Source: CAYNKA01 sp964397655
Lineage (GTDB): Bacteria > Spirochaetota > Spirochaetia > DTKZ01
Assembly: GCA_964397655.1 (NCBI GenBank)
Contig: CAYNKA010000011.1
Span: 1-64,000, forward strand
Direction of reading: 5' to 3'
DNA length: 64,000 nucleotides
Part shown: positions 1 to 8,244 of the stretch, piece by piece
How the letters are laid out: every line of letters begins with the position of its first letter
Position numbering within the stretch: position 1 is the stretch's first letter
Position numbers and translations under genes: made by a program
Notes under the pieces: model-generated
Databases searched by the model: none
Told to the model about the DNA's origin: nothing
What the model saw: the letters and a program-made list of their open reading frames with translations, nothing else

Positions 1-300
1 AAGGCCTTCGGCGGCGCGGGCATCGGTTTCTCGAAGGACCTGGTGTTCACGATCAAGAACACGGGAGGCGCCGCGCTCAACCTGTCCGGGACACCTCTCG
101 TGGCCTTGTCCGGGACCGACGCCGCGCAATTCTCCGTGAAGAGCCAGCCCTCCTCGGCGACGGTCGCCGCGGGCGCGGCATCGACCTTCACCTTGAGCTT
201 TACGCCGACCTCGGCCGGAAGCAAAACCGCGACGGTGACGATCAGGAACAACGACGAGAACGAGGGGACCTACACCTTTTCGGTGACTGGGGCTTCGGGC
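1..300 (+). repeat. Tandem-duplicated anchor-domain DNA, copy 1
   Basis: Bases 1-300 are highly similar to 1697-1990, at an offset of 1696 falling to 1693 after a 3-base deletion. Long identical stretches include the segment around 31-60 and the one around 241-285. The repeat covers the choice-of-anchor D domain of the first two delta-60 genes and shows a recent duplication or gene conversion. Confidence 0.8.
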
Positions 301-1527
301 GCGCCCGGAACTTTGGACGCGGGCTTCGGTACCTCGGGGATCGCGACCCTTTCCCTTTTATCCGGGATATCGGCAAACCAGCAGGTACGGGCCGTGGTCG
401 AGCTGCCGGACGGCAAGATCGTAATTGCGGGAAACTACTACAACGGCTCGGACTCTTTTCTCATGATCGGGCGCTATACCGATGCCGGCGTCCTCGACGC
501 GACCTTCGGGTCGAACGGGACCGTGATCACCGGACCTGAACTTTTCGGTGCCGGTCAGTGCCCCTCGCCCAGCACCGCGTTATTGGACTCGGAGGGAAGG
601 ATCCTCGTGGTCGGTTATCTCGAGGATACCGTGGCCATGGGTGCGGCTCTCATGCTTCTTCGGTACACCTTCGCGGGGGTGCTTGATTCTACATTCGGAA
701 CGAACGGCCTCGTGAAAATGAGCCTCGCGGGCTCGACGGACGTCGAAGCCTGGGATGCGCTCCTTCTGGCGGACGGGAAGATCCTCATCGCGGGCCAGTA
801 TTATGACGGTTCGGCGGGCTGTTTCCTCCTTGCCCGGTTCACATCCTCGGGAAGCCTGGACACGAGTTTTGCGGCGTCCGGCTATACGATCAATTCGCTC
901 GGCGGATCGGCCGCCGGCGCCGCCGGCGTCGCCGTCCAGTCCGTCGGGGGCGTGAACAAGATCTATCTCGGCGGCGGAACCGCGACCGGCTTCGCCGCGG
1001 TTCGTTACAACATGGACGGGACCCTCGACTCGAGCTACGGCTCTTCCGGCGTCGCGACCTGGACCTCGGCGAGCACCCAAGTCAATGCCCGGTCCATGAA
1101 GGTCCAGGCCGACGGCAAGGTCCTTGTCGCGGGAACGGTCAAGGACGGCACGAACTGGGATTACGCCGTCGCCCGCTTCTACTCGGACGGCAGCCTGGAT
1201 TCCGGCTTCGGCTCCTCAGGAAGCATCATCCGGGATACCCCCACCGCCACGGCCTTGGAGTACGAAGGCATTTTAGGGCTCCCGGGCAGCGGGAAGATCG
1301 TGCTGGCCGGGTTCAGCGAATTCAGCTCGGCCCATCACATGGTCGTCTGGAGCATCAACGCGGACGGCAGTCCCGATACTGCCTTCGGCTCCTCCGGCTT
1401 CGCCTACCTACCTTCGAATACCTTCAACTTCGGTTTGGCGATCCAGAACAGCGGACAGATCCTTGTTTGCGGTCAGACCGTTACGGGCAGCGACGCGGTT
1501 TTCACCCTCGCCGCATATTGGCCCTGA
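1..1527 (+). CDS. Delta-60 repeat protein with choice-of-anchor D (ASH-like) domain, 5' end outside window
   Basis: The frame is open from base 1, so the true start and any signal peptide lie upstream. The GTG at 43 is internal, because the preceding codons (KAFGG...SKDLVFTI) align with the neighbouring paralogue. Of 508 visible residues, about 1-95 form an immunoglobulin-like choice-of-anchor D domain (motifs FTIKNTG, GTDAAQFSV, FTPTSAGS). The remainder is a string of roughly 55-60-residue delta-60 repeats, each with DGKI(V/L)(V/I)AG, a (L/V)xRY/RF strand and LD(A/S)xFG. Such repeats are known to build beta-propeller-like extracellular proteins. It ends in AAYWP. It is the first of three tandem paralogues and is probably exported. 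The function is unknown; a surface or adhesive role is inference. Confidence 0.85.
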   Translation, partial: KAFGGAGIGFSKDLVFTIKNTGGAALNLSGTPLVALSGTDAAQFSVKSQPSSATVAAGAASTFTLSFTPTSAGSKTATVTIRNNDENEGTYTFSVTGASGAPGTLDAGFGTSGIATLSLLSGISANQQVRAVVELPDGKIVIAGNYYNGSDSFLMIGRYTDAGVLDATFGSNGTVITGPELFGAGQCPSPSTALLDSEGRILVVGYLEDTVAMGAALMLLRYTFAGVLDSTFGTNGLVKMSLAGSTDVEAWDALLLADGKILIAGQYYDGSAGCFLLARFTSSGSLDTSFAASGYTINSLGGSAAGAAGVAVQSVGGVNKIYLGGGTATGFAAVRYNMDGTLDSSYGSSGVATWTSASTQVNARSMKVQADGKVLVAGTVKDGTNWDYAVARFYSDGSLDSGFGSSGSIIRDTPTATALEYEGILGLPGSGKIVLAGFSEFSSAHHMVVWSINADGSPDTAFGSSGFAYLPSNTFNFGLAIQNSGQILVCGQTVTGSDAVFTLAAYWP

Positions 1528-1537
1528 GGAGGGAACG

Positions 1538-2170
1538 ATGAAAGCGAATCCTTGCAAGGTTTTGACGATTCTGTTTTTATTGATCCTCGCGGGCTGCCGG
1601 CTTACCTCGTCCGACGACGGGAGCGTACCGGAAGCGGGCTCGCCGGAGATCGACGTGCTGTGGAACGGGATTTCGATCCCCTCGGGCACCGGCTCGAAGG
1701 CCTTCGGCGGGGTCGTGCTGAACTCGTCGAAGGACCTGGTGTTCACGATCAGGAACACGGGGACGGGCGCCCTGAGCCTCGGGGGCACGCCAATCGTAGC
1801 CTTGGGCGGGACCGACGCCGCGCAATTCTCCGTAAAGACCCAGCCGGCCGCGACGGTGGCGGCCGGAGGGAGCGCGACCTTCACCTTGAGCTTTAGGCCG
1901 ACCTCGGCCGGCAGCAAGTCCGCGACGGTGACGATCAGGAACAACGACGAGAACGAGGGGACCTACACCTTCACCGTGACCGGCGTGTCCGGCACCGCGG
2001 GGGCCCTCGATACGAGTTTCGGGGACGGAGGCCATGTTTTTTCCGCGATGGACGGCAGCGGCGGGAATCCGTATTCCGTAGTGACTCAGGCGGACGGCAG
2101 GATACTCGTAGTGGGCGACTTCGCGTCCGGAAGCAATCAAAAGTCGTTCATCGCGCGATTTTGGCCGTGA
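1538..2170 (+). CDS. Short lipoprotein with choice-of-anchor D domain and one delta-60 repeat
   Basis: This 210-residue protein starts at ATG 1538, preceded by GAGGAGGG and 10 bases after the upstream stop. The N terminus has a Lys, a hydrophobic run and lipobox LAGC with Cys20, so it should be a lipoprotein. Residues about 35-140 form the anchor domain, almost identical to that of the upstream gene. Only one delta-60 repeat follows (ADGRILVVG), then the C terminus FIARFWP. The paralogues have many more repeats, so this may be an internally deleted or minimal copy. The function is unknown. Confidence 0.85.
   Translation: MKANPCKVLTILFLLILAGCRLTSSDDGSVPEAGSPEIDVLWNGISIPSGTGSKAFGGVVLNSSKDLVFTIRNTGTGALSLGGTPIVALGGTDAAQFSVKTQPAATVAAGGSATFTLSFRPTSAGSKSATVTIRNNDENEGTYTFTVTGVSGTAGALDTSFGDGGHVFSAMDGSGGNPYSVVTQADGRILVVGDFASGSNQKSFIARFWP
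1697..1990 (+). repeat. Tandem-duplicated anchor-domain DNA, copy 2
   Basis: This is the second copy of the repeat at 1-300, lying inside the short lipoprotein gene. The third paralogue (2268-3941) is similar in protein sequence but clearly diverged at DNA level, so the duplication of copies 1 and 2 is the more recent event. Confidence 0.8.
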
Positions 2171-2267
2171 AAACGATCCGAGCGTTATTTGCTCGGATGC
2201 ATTATGCTTTAAGAATCGATCGTCAGGCTTCTGGGTCCTATCCGATTCGGTGGGGGAGGGGAGAGAG

Positions 2268-3941
2268 ATGAAAAATCTTCTTTTCGTGTGGGTCTGTCTG
2301 TTCTTTCTGTCGGTTCTTTCCGGCTGCCAGCTTTCATCTTCCGGCTCGGACGGTCGAAGCGACGACGGGAACTCGACCGGTTCCCCGGAAATCGAAATCT
2401 CCTACGGCGGGGCCGAGCTCGTTTCCGGCACGGGGAGCGTGAATCTCGGGGCCGTTTCCGTGGGAAAGACGAAAACCTATACGTTCATCGTGAAGAACAA
2501 GGGAACGGGCCCCCTTGCCCTGAGCGGTTCCCCTCGGGTGGTAGTGGGCGGGACGAATGCTTCAATGTTCGTCGTTTCGACGCAGCCCCCCTCGTCTATC
2601 GCCTCCGGGGCGCAGGGCAGCTTCGTTCTTTCCTTCGCGCCGACGAGCGCGGGAAGTCTGAGCGGGACCCTGACCGTTTCAAGCGACGACGCGGACGAGG
2701 GTTCCTACACCATCGCCTTGACCGGGAAAGCGGGCGTGCAGGGAAGCCTGGACGCGAGTTTCGGGACCGGCGGCATCGTGACGACCGCGGGCAGCATCAA
2801 TTCGGCGATCAACTGCCTCGTCGTCCAGCCCGACGGAAAGATCGTCGTCGGGGGATACGCCGACGACGACGGCAAGGACTTCCTCGTGGCCCGGTACACC
2901 GCGGCCGGGGCCGTCGACGCGAGTTTCGGCTCCTCGGGTTTCGTCCGTCTCGATCTCACTTCGAACGAAGAAGTTGTCTACGGTCTCGCGCTCCAGGCCG
3001 ACGGAAAGATCATCGCGGTCGGGCAGGCGATTCCCTCCTCGACGGATTTCGCGATCGTCAGACTCACGACCGCGGGAATCCAGGATCCGACCTTCGGCAC
3101 GGGGGGGCTCGTGACCCTGGACGTGGCCGGTTCCGGCTATACGGACGTCGCCAAGGCCGTCGCGGTCCAGGGCGACGGGAGCATCCTCGTGGCGGGGACC
3201 TACGGCACTTCGTCGTATTCTCATATCGCCGTGGCGAAGTTCACCTCGACCGGCGCCCTGGACACGAGCTTCGGAGTCTCCGGCGTCGCCACGGCTTCGA
3301 TCGGGAGCTACGGGGACGACGTCGCCGGGTTCGCGGTCCAGAGCGACGGGAAGATCGTCGTGGCGAGCCAGGCGGATTTCAGCGATTTCCGGTATGCTTC
3401 GCTCGCTCGGTTCACCGCAGCCGGCGTCCTCGATACGAGCTTCAGCTCCGACGGTCTTCTGCATCAAGCGCTGAACGATTGGAGCTATAACGACAGTCCC
3501 GCCGCGGTATTCCTCCAATCGGACGGGAAGATCGTCGTCGCAGGGTCCAGCACGACCTCGACGTATTCCGCTCTCTCCTTGGGGAGGTTCGGCTCAGCCG
3601 GCGAGCTGGACGCGGGTTTCGGCTCCGGAGGAACGACGCAGACCCTCGCCGGGACCGCGAACTCGCAGGGGCTCGCTGCGGCTCTCCAGCCGGACGGCAT
3701 GATTCTCGTCGCCGGCTACACCGTCAACAGCACCGAGGATTTCCTCCTCGCCCGCTACACGTCGGCCGGAGTTCTCGACTCCGCCTTCGGATCGTCGGGG
3801 ATCGTGACCATGGATGTTGCCGGCGACGCCGACGACGCGATCACGTCCCTCGCTGTACAGCCCGACGGCATGATCGTGGCGGGCGGCTATGCGGTCGTCG
3901 GCGGGATATCGTGTTTCTCTCTGGCGCGTTTTTGGCCGTAA
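2268..3941 (+). CDS. Delta-60 repeat lipoprotein with choice-of-anchor D domain
   Basis: This 557-residue protein starts at ATG 2268, behind a GGGGAGAGAG ribosome-binding site; an in-frame GTG at 2250 is less likely. The lipobox is LSGC with Cys20, followed by a Ser/Gly/Asp-rich linker. Residues about 40-155 form the choice-of-anchor D domain. From about 160 there are roughly seven delta-60 repeats with the pattern (P/A/S)DGKIVV(G/A)G and LD(A/S/T)xFGSxG. The C terminus SLARFWP matches the paralogues. A 97-base gap separates it from the preceding gene, so it may have its own promoter. A surface-exposed beta-propeller lipoprotein is the likely product. Confidence 0.88.
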   Translation: MKNLLFVWVCLFFLSVLSGCQLSSSGSDGRSDDGNSTGSPEIEISYGGAELVSGTGSVNLGAVSVGKTKTYTFIVKNKGTGPLALSGSPRVVVGGTNASMFVVSTQPPSSIASGAQGSFVLSFAPTSAGSLSGTLTVSSDDADEGSYTIALTGKAGVQGSLDASFGTGGIVTTAGSINSAINCLVVQPDGKIVVGGYADDDGKDFLVARYTAAGAVDASFGSSGFVRLDLTSNEEVVYGLALQADGKIIAVGQAIPSSTDFAIVRLTTAGIQDPTFGTGGLVTLDVAGSGYTDVAKAVAVQGDGSILVAGTYGTSSYSHIAVAKFTSTGALDTSFGVSGVATASIGSYGDDVAGFAVQSDGKIVVASQADFSDFRYASLARFTAAGVLDTSFSSDGLLHQALNDWSYNDSPAAVFLQSDGKIVVAGSSTTSTYSALSLGRFGSAGELDAGFGSGGTTQTLAGTANSQGLAAALQPDGMILVAGYTVNSTEDFLLARYTSAGVLDSAFGSSGIVTMDVAGDADDAITSLAVQPDGMIVAGGYAVVGGISCFSLARFWP

Positions 3942-4055
3942 GAAGGCAAAGAAGGCGGACGGAAACCCGCGAGCGCCGCGGGAGGGAAGAGCGGCGCCGC
4001 TGGGTTGGTGAATAGGGTAGACGAGTCTCCGCCAAGGTGCTACGGTTGAGCGTCT

Positions 4056-5099
4056 ATGAAGAACACCAACGACCTCCGCATAGTATCAACCGTTCCGCTC
4101 GTCTCTCCGAGGGAGCTCAAACTGGAGTATCCCATGACCGAGGCGTCCAATAGGACGGTCGTGGAGAGCCGCGAAGCGGTCGACGCCATCGTATCCGGAA
4201 GGGACTCGAGGCTCCTCGCCATCGTCGGGCCCTGCTCGATCCACGATCCCATCGCGGCCATAGATTACGCCAGGAGGCTCGCGGAACTCAGGAAGCGGGT
4301 TGAAGACAGGATCTACGTGGTCATGAGGGTGTACTTCGAGAAACCCAGGACCGTCCTCGGCTGGAGGGGGATGATCTACGATCCCGGCATGAACGGATCC
4401 GGCGACATTCCCCGCGGACTCAAGGAAGCGAGAAAACTGCTCCTCGAGATCACGGCGCTCGGACTGCCGGCAGGAAGCGAGATGCTCGATCCCATCGTGC
4501 CTCAGTACATCGCCGACCTCATGTCCTGGGCCTCCATCGGCGCGAGGACGACCGAGAGCCAGCATCATCGGGAGATGGCGAGCGGCCTTTCGATGCCGAT
4601 CGGGTTCAAGAACGGTACCGACGGGAGCATCGAGACCGCCATCAACGCCATGACGAGTTCCCTGCATCCGCACAACTTCATCGGCATCGACCAGGAAGGG
4701 ATGACGAGCATCCTCAGGACGACGGGGAATCCCTCGGTGCACCTCATCCTCAGGGGCGGGAAATTCGGGCCGAACTACTACGAGGAAAACGTGGAGAAGG
4801 CGGAGGATCTCCTCGCCAAGGCGAAGCTTCCGGTATCCATCGTCGTGGACTGCAGTCATGCGAACTCCGGCAAGCGGCCGGCGCGGCAGGAGCGGGTATT
4901 TCAGGCCTTCCTCGACCAGCGCAGCAGGGGGAGAAAGTCGCTCGTCGGCTTCATGCTGGAGAGCAACCTTTTCGAGGGGAGTCAGGAGATTCCGAAGAAT
5001 CTCTCGGAACTCAGGTACGGAGTCTCCATCACCGACGCGTGCATCGGTTGGAAGCAGACCGAGGAAATGCTGCTCGACGCCTACGGGACTCTGTCCTGA
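4056..5099 (+). CDS. 3-deoxy-7-phosphoheptulonate (DAHP) synthase, class I
   Basis: The 347-residue protein has the length and motifs of AroF/G/H-type DAHP synthases. It condenses phosphoenolpyruvate and erythrose 4-phosphate in the first cytoplasmic step of the shikimate pathway. Visible motifs are GPCSIHD near residue 54, KPRT and GWRGM for phosphoenolpyruvate binding, GFKNGTDG near 187, and VVDCSHANSGK near 265 with a metal-site Cys/His. The N-terminal segment is present, so feedback control by an aromatic amino acid is possible, but I cannot tell which one. It stands alone between the delta-60 genes and a convergent small gene. Confidence 0.95.
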   Translation: MKNTNDLRIVSTVPLVSPRELKLEYPMTEASNRTVVESREAVDAIVSGRDSRLLAIVGPCSIHDPIAAIDYARRLAELRKRVEDRIYVVMRVYFEKPRTVLGWRGMIYDPGMNGSGDIPRGLKEARKLLLEITALGLPAGSEMLDPIVPQYIADLMSWASIGARTTESQHHREMASGLSMPIGFKNGTDGSIETAINAMTSSLHPHNFIGIDQEGMTSILRTTGNPSVHLILRGGKFGPNYYEENVEKAEDLLAKAKLPVSIVVDCSHANSGKRPARQERVFQAFLDQRSRGRKSLVGFMLESNLFEGSQEIPKNLSELRYGVSITDACIGWKQTEEMLLDAYGTLS

Positions 5100-5127
5100 A
5101 ATCCGGGAAGCCTCCCGTCTATCGTCT

Positions 5128-5706
5128 TCAGCCTTCCTTCACCTGATAGGTCTTTACGATGATGTTGTAGAGCGCGGAAAGCGCCGGCGCGCCGGATCGC
5201 TCGATTCCCGTATCGTTCAGGAAGTCCTTGCGTTCACGCTCGAACCAGCGGTAGAGCCTCGTCGTCGCCTCGGAAATGCTCCCCGAGGCGTGACAGATCT
5301 TCGCGAGGCTGCGGAGTTCATCCCGATTGAAGAATACCCTGCTCTTTCCAACGTAAATATTGAAGAAATTCGTATCCAGGCGTTCGATCCTCACTTCGCC
5401 GGTGCCGGTCAGGGCCGTTCCCATGGCGGCATGGTTGCCGGCCGTCGCGTGTTGGGGTTTCGAGTCCCTGTCCTGAAGCGCGGCGGCCTCCAAAGCGGCT
5501 TTTTTTCGCACTTCTTCTATTCGCGCGTTGTGGAGGAGGACTTCTGCTTGATGTTTGAGAAATTCGAGGCCTTTTTCATCCATCTGTTTGAAAAGAGCGG
5601 TGAGTTCTTTGGTGAGTATCTGTTTATGCGTCTTTTCTTTTGCTTTCGGGCGGCTCGTCTTTTGTTTCTGAGGCGTTTTCTTGGGTTTTACTGCTTTCGC
5701 TGCCAT
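5128..5706 (-). CDS. Hypothetical protein with Lys-rich N terminus
   Basis: The 192-residue product starts at the ATG ending at 5706, behind AAGGAGGACTC; a longer frame to 5745 lacks such a site. Residues 1-27 are a Lys/Pro/Thr-rich tail that looks nucleic-acid binding. About 28-75 is a charged helix, likely coiled coil. The C-terminal 110 residues form a compact basic domain (FFNIYVGKSRVFFNRDEL, then a Trp-Phe-Glu-rich helix). There is no signal peptide. I do not recognise the family. An extended -10 (TGTTATACT) and a 10-bp inverted repeat lie just upstream. Confidence 0.7.
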   Translation of the reverse strand: MAAKAVKPKKTPQKQKTSRPKAKEKTHKQILTKELTALFKQMDEKGLEFLKHQAEVLLHNARIEEVRKKAALEAAALQDRDSKPQHATAGNHAAMGTALTGTGEVRIERLDTNFFNIYVGKSRVFFNRDELRSLAKICHASGSISEATTRLYRWFERERKDFLNDTGIERSGAPALSALYNIIVKTYQVKEG

Positions 5707-5718
5707 GAGTCCTCCTTT

Positions 5719-5767
5719 GTAAAATCCGGGTCGTCCTTTTCTCATTACAGTATAACACGGATTTTAC
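5719..5767 (-). promoter_or_regulatory. Promoter flanked by a perfect 10-bp inverted repeat
   Basis: GTAAAATCCG at 5719-5728 and its exact reverse complement CGGATTTTAC at 5758-5767 flank a minus-strand extended -10 element, TGT-TATACT (TATACT at 5754-5749). One arm lies just downstream of the expected start of transcription near 5742, the other just upstream of the -10. This arrangement suits a dimeric repressor bridging both sites. The repeat is seen directly; its role is inferred. Confidence 0.4.
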
Positions 5768-5811
5768 GATATCGGGGAGAAACTAGGGTCTTGGAAGCGT
5801 TTTTGTCGGGA

Positions 5812-6150
5812 TTATTCGCGGATGGCGGGCCTCGAGAGCAGTACGATCCGTTCTTTTTGCCGATCACCAGCGGGAAATTCGGGACGATTTCGATCGTTCT
5901 CGGATACGGAAAGTCGAGCGGGTTCGGGCATCGGCTCCGGTCCCGAAAGAAGGTTCACGCTTGCGAGTTCATCCTTCAGGGCTTTCTGGGCTTCGTCGAG
6001 GATGGTTTCCCCGCGATTCCGGATCAGGACGGCGAGCGGCGGCTTTACTTCGACCGAGACTTTCGCTTCTCCGTTGAAGCTGATCTTGATGAGCGGAAGG
6101 CCCGTCAGGGGAAGTGCATTCAGGGCGAGCATGAATACAAATATCCTCAT
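5812..6150 (-). CDS. Small exported protein of unknown function
   Basis: The 112-residue protein starts at the ATG ending at 6150, with AGGAGG 6 bases before it. The first 18 residues (MRIFVFMLALNALPLTG) look like a short signal peptide without a lipobox. The mature part has a beta-like segment (KISFNGEAKVSVEVKPPLAVLI) and a charged, Pro-rich tail. It is followed on the same strand by the Lys-rich hypothetical gene, about 105 bases away. I do not recognise it. Confidence 0.6.
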   Translation of the reverse strand: MRIFVFMLALNALPLTGLPLIKISFNGEAKVSVEVKPPLAVLIRNRGETILDEAQKALKDELASVNLLSGPEPMPEPARLSVSENDRNRPEFPAGDRQKERIVLLSRPAIRE

Positions 6151-6182
6151 GAGACCTCCTCTGCAAAATCTCTAAAAACTAA

Positions 6183-6209
6183 TTTATATCGCAATTGTCA
6201 ATTTGTCAA
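6183..6209 (-). promoter_or_regulatory. Putative sigma70-type promoter for the small exported protein
   Basis: On the minus strand TTGACA (6209-6204) is followed after 15 bases by TATAAA (6188-6183), in a locally AT-rich patch about 35 bases upstream of the ATG. The spacer is shorter than the usual 17. Confidence 0.4.
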
Positions 6210-6298
6210 GAGGGCATTTTCAAGATTTTCCGGCGGTGCAAACCTCCGTCCCTGATTTCCTCCTTTCTTCTCGTCACGTATCGGGTTAAGATGGTTCC

Positions 6299-7024
6299 AT
6301 GGATTGGTCGAAATCACCGTGTTCGCACTGCCCGGAATCGCCGTGCTGTACCTACCTGCCGCTCAGCAGGTTGCGGATCGAGACGAAATCGGACCTTATG
6401 GGGACGGAGGTTCTTCTTCGCCACCGGTATTTCCGGCTCGGACTCAAGGATTCGGGAGAGTGGATGCTCTTCTATCATCGGGAATGCAGGCACCTCGACA
6501 CATCCAGCTCCAAATGCCGGCTTTTCGGGCGGAAGGAACGGCCCTTCGTCTGCGTGAACTTCACCGCCCACCCCTGCTGGTACGAACGGGTTTTCAGAGG
6601 ACCCCGAGCTTCGGAATCCTTCCTTCTTTTCGGTCCCGAGCGGTTGGCGAGACTGGCGGAACTCCTCGAATACGACGAATCTGGCGAAATCGCGCTCGTG
6701 CCGTCCTGGGGGGAAATGGTCGAAGCGTGCAGGTCGCTTCCCTGGGCCGAAGTCTCCCCGGGGACGGAGGATCGGCGGGATACGGTCGACAGGGTTTTCG
6801 GCTTCAAGACCGACATCCCGGGAAAGGCGAAGCATCTGGAGCTCTTTCGTTTCCGGCTCGGTTTTCCCGGCATTCGGCTGGGGATCGCGCGAGACGGCTG
6901 GTACACGATCGTCGGAAGCGAGGGACCCGCGGATCCTGGATTCCCCGTACCCCATCTTTTCCCCGGCGGACCCGACATCGAAGTCGGCGGCCCGGAACTG
7001 CTCGACGGAGTCGTGATGCCTTGA
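6299..7024 (+). CDS. YkgJ-like CxxC metal- or cluster-binding protein
   Basis: The 241-residue protein has an N-terminal cysteine cluster (CSHCPESPCC, residues 8-17), then a second group (CRHLDTSSSKC...RPFVC, about residues 63-85). This layout is typical of the YkgJ/UPF0153 zinc- or iron-binding family. The family is usually cytoplasmic with no firm biochemical role. The C-terminal 130 residues are unassigned. The gene sits alone on the plus strand, with a gap of about 150 bases upstream. The family call is moderate, because spacing differs between members. Confidence 0.7.
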   Translation: MDWSKSPCSHCPESPCCTYLPLSRLRIETKSDLMGTEVLLRHRYFRLGLKDSGEWMLFYHRECRHLDTSSSKCRLFGRKERPFVCVNFTAHPCWYERVFRGPRASESFLLFGPERLARLAELLEYDESGEIALVPSWGEMVEACRSLPWAEVSPGTEDRRDTVDRVFGFKTDIPGKAKHLELFRFRLGFPGIRLGIARDGWYTIVGSEGPADPGFPVPHLFPGGPDIEVGGPELLDGVVMP

Positions 7025-7119
7025 CCCCGCGGCTTCTCTCCGCGACATGCAACCCGAGGCGTCTTGTACGAGTAGTATAGGTGGAGGGCGATGCAAGTTC
7101 CGCACGGAGGGAAATGAAG

Positions 7120-7287
7120 ATGTCCAAGGACGATACGAGAAGAACCGACGAAGCGCTCAACCTGTTCAAGGCCGCTCTCGCCGACCTGAAGTCGAAGGGC
7201 CTCGTCGATTCGGCGGCGGCGCGTCTGGTTCGTGACCTCAGGGACCGCGGGAAAGGGAAGAACGGGGGAAGCATCCGCGGCAGCTAG
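7120..7287 (+). CDS. Small hypothetical protein
   Basis: The 55-residue frame starts at ATG 7120, 8 bases after GGAGGG; an ATG two codons upstream is too close to that site. The product is charged and helical (ALNLFKAALADLKSKGLVDSA) with a Gly/Lys/Arg-rich tail. It follows the YkgJ-like gene by 95 bases and faces the caspase gene. The evidence is an open frame plus a good ribosome-binding site, so I am only moderately sure it is real. Confidence 0.5.
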   Translation: MSKDDTRRTDEALNLFKAALADLKSKGLVDSAAARLVRDLRDRGKGKNGGSIRGS

Positions 7288-7323
7288 GCGCGGCTTCGAG
7301 GCCGTTTCGACGGGTCGAATCCT

Positions 7324-8244
7324 TCAATCCGCTTCGAACAGGGCGAAGTCCAGCGCGCCGCCGGAGATCCGGGGAAGCAGGCCCACGTTTGCCCACAGGC
7401 GATCCTTCGTGTAGGCGTAGACCTCGGTCGCCGTGATCCAACCGTCCCCGTTCCTGTCCGCCCGCGCGGGGGTCCGGAGCAGGAAATAGGTGAACAGTCC
7501 GTGGTTGTAGGTCACTCCGTCGTATTCGCCGGCTTCGTAGGACGCCTCGGTCTCTCCGGCCGCGGTCACGACGAGGGCCTCCGTGTAGGCTATGTCGCCC
7601 TCGTCGACGTTCGCGAAGTACTTGGCGAAGGCGTCCGCGGCCGATCCTCCGTCGGTGCCGGGCGAGTCGCCGATGAAGCCCCCGGAATAACAGGCGTCGA
7701 CGAGGACGATCTTGTTCCGCGACGCGATGCCGGAGAGCAGCCGCATGAGTTCGTCGTCGCTCACGAGGTTGGCCAGGACTTTCTGACCAGTCGCCGGATC
7801 GATTCCGCCGTAGGGGACGAGGAATTCCGTCTGGGGGTCCTGGTCTCCGCCTTCCGCGTCGCCGGGCAGCGGATAGCGGTAGCCGTGGCCCGAATAGAAG
7901 AAGACGAAGGTCGAGTCGGATCCAGCCATCGAGGCGACCGTTCCGACGTCGAGCAGGAGCTGGGCCTTCGTGGCTGCCGAGTCCGTCCTGAGGATGACGT
8001 TCGCCGCGGGGTATCCCCGGGCCGTGAGCATGGCGTATACCGACTGTGCGTCGTCCGCGGCGTAGTCGAGGTTGTAGGAATGATTGTTGAGCGCGGGGTC
8101 GGGATCGTAGGAGTTCGTGTACGCCTCCACGCCGTAGACGATCGCGAATCGTTCCGGCATGCCCGCCTCCATGCCGCAGGCGGCGAGGCCGAGCACGGCG
8201 GCCGCGGCTGCGAGAAAGCGACGGAAAGCGCCGCGGCGCGTCAT
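7324..8244 (-). CDS. Caspase-family (peptidase C14-like) lipoprotein
   Basis: The 306-residue protein starts at the ATG ending at 8244, overlapping the upstream stop by ATGA. A signal peptide ends in lipobox LAAC (Cys23), so it should be anchored outside the cytoplasm. The caspase/metacaspase fold is clear: FAIVYGVEAY, then DYAADDA, catalytic His120 in YSGHGY, and catalytic Cys185 in VDACYSGG. An EF-hand-like DRNGDGWITATE loop follows near residue 270 and may bind calcium. Known orthocaspases cut after Arg or Lys; this specificity is not shown here. It is co-translated with a barrel-like exported protein, which suggests a shared envelope role. Confidence 0.9.
   Translation of the reverse strand: MTRRGAFRRFLAAAAAVLGLAACGMEAGMPERFAIVYGVEAYTNSYDPDPALNNHSYNLDYAADDAQSVYAMLTARGYPAANVILRTDSAATKAQLLLDVGTVASMAGSDSTFVFFYSGHGYRYPLPGDAEGGDQDPQTEFLVPYGGIDPATGQKVLANLVSDDELMRLLSGIASRNKIVLVDACYSGGFIGDSPGTDGGSAADAFAKYFANVDEGDIAYTEALVVTAAGETEASYEAGEYDGVTYNHGLFTYFLLRTPARADRNGDGWITATEVYAYTKDRLWANVGLLPRISGGALDFALFEAD

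Noticed and set aside
5104..5117. CGGGA/TCCCG hairpin as a terminator between DAHP synthase and the next gene
   Set aside because: Only 5 bp, with no T-run on either strand.
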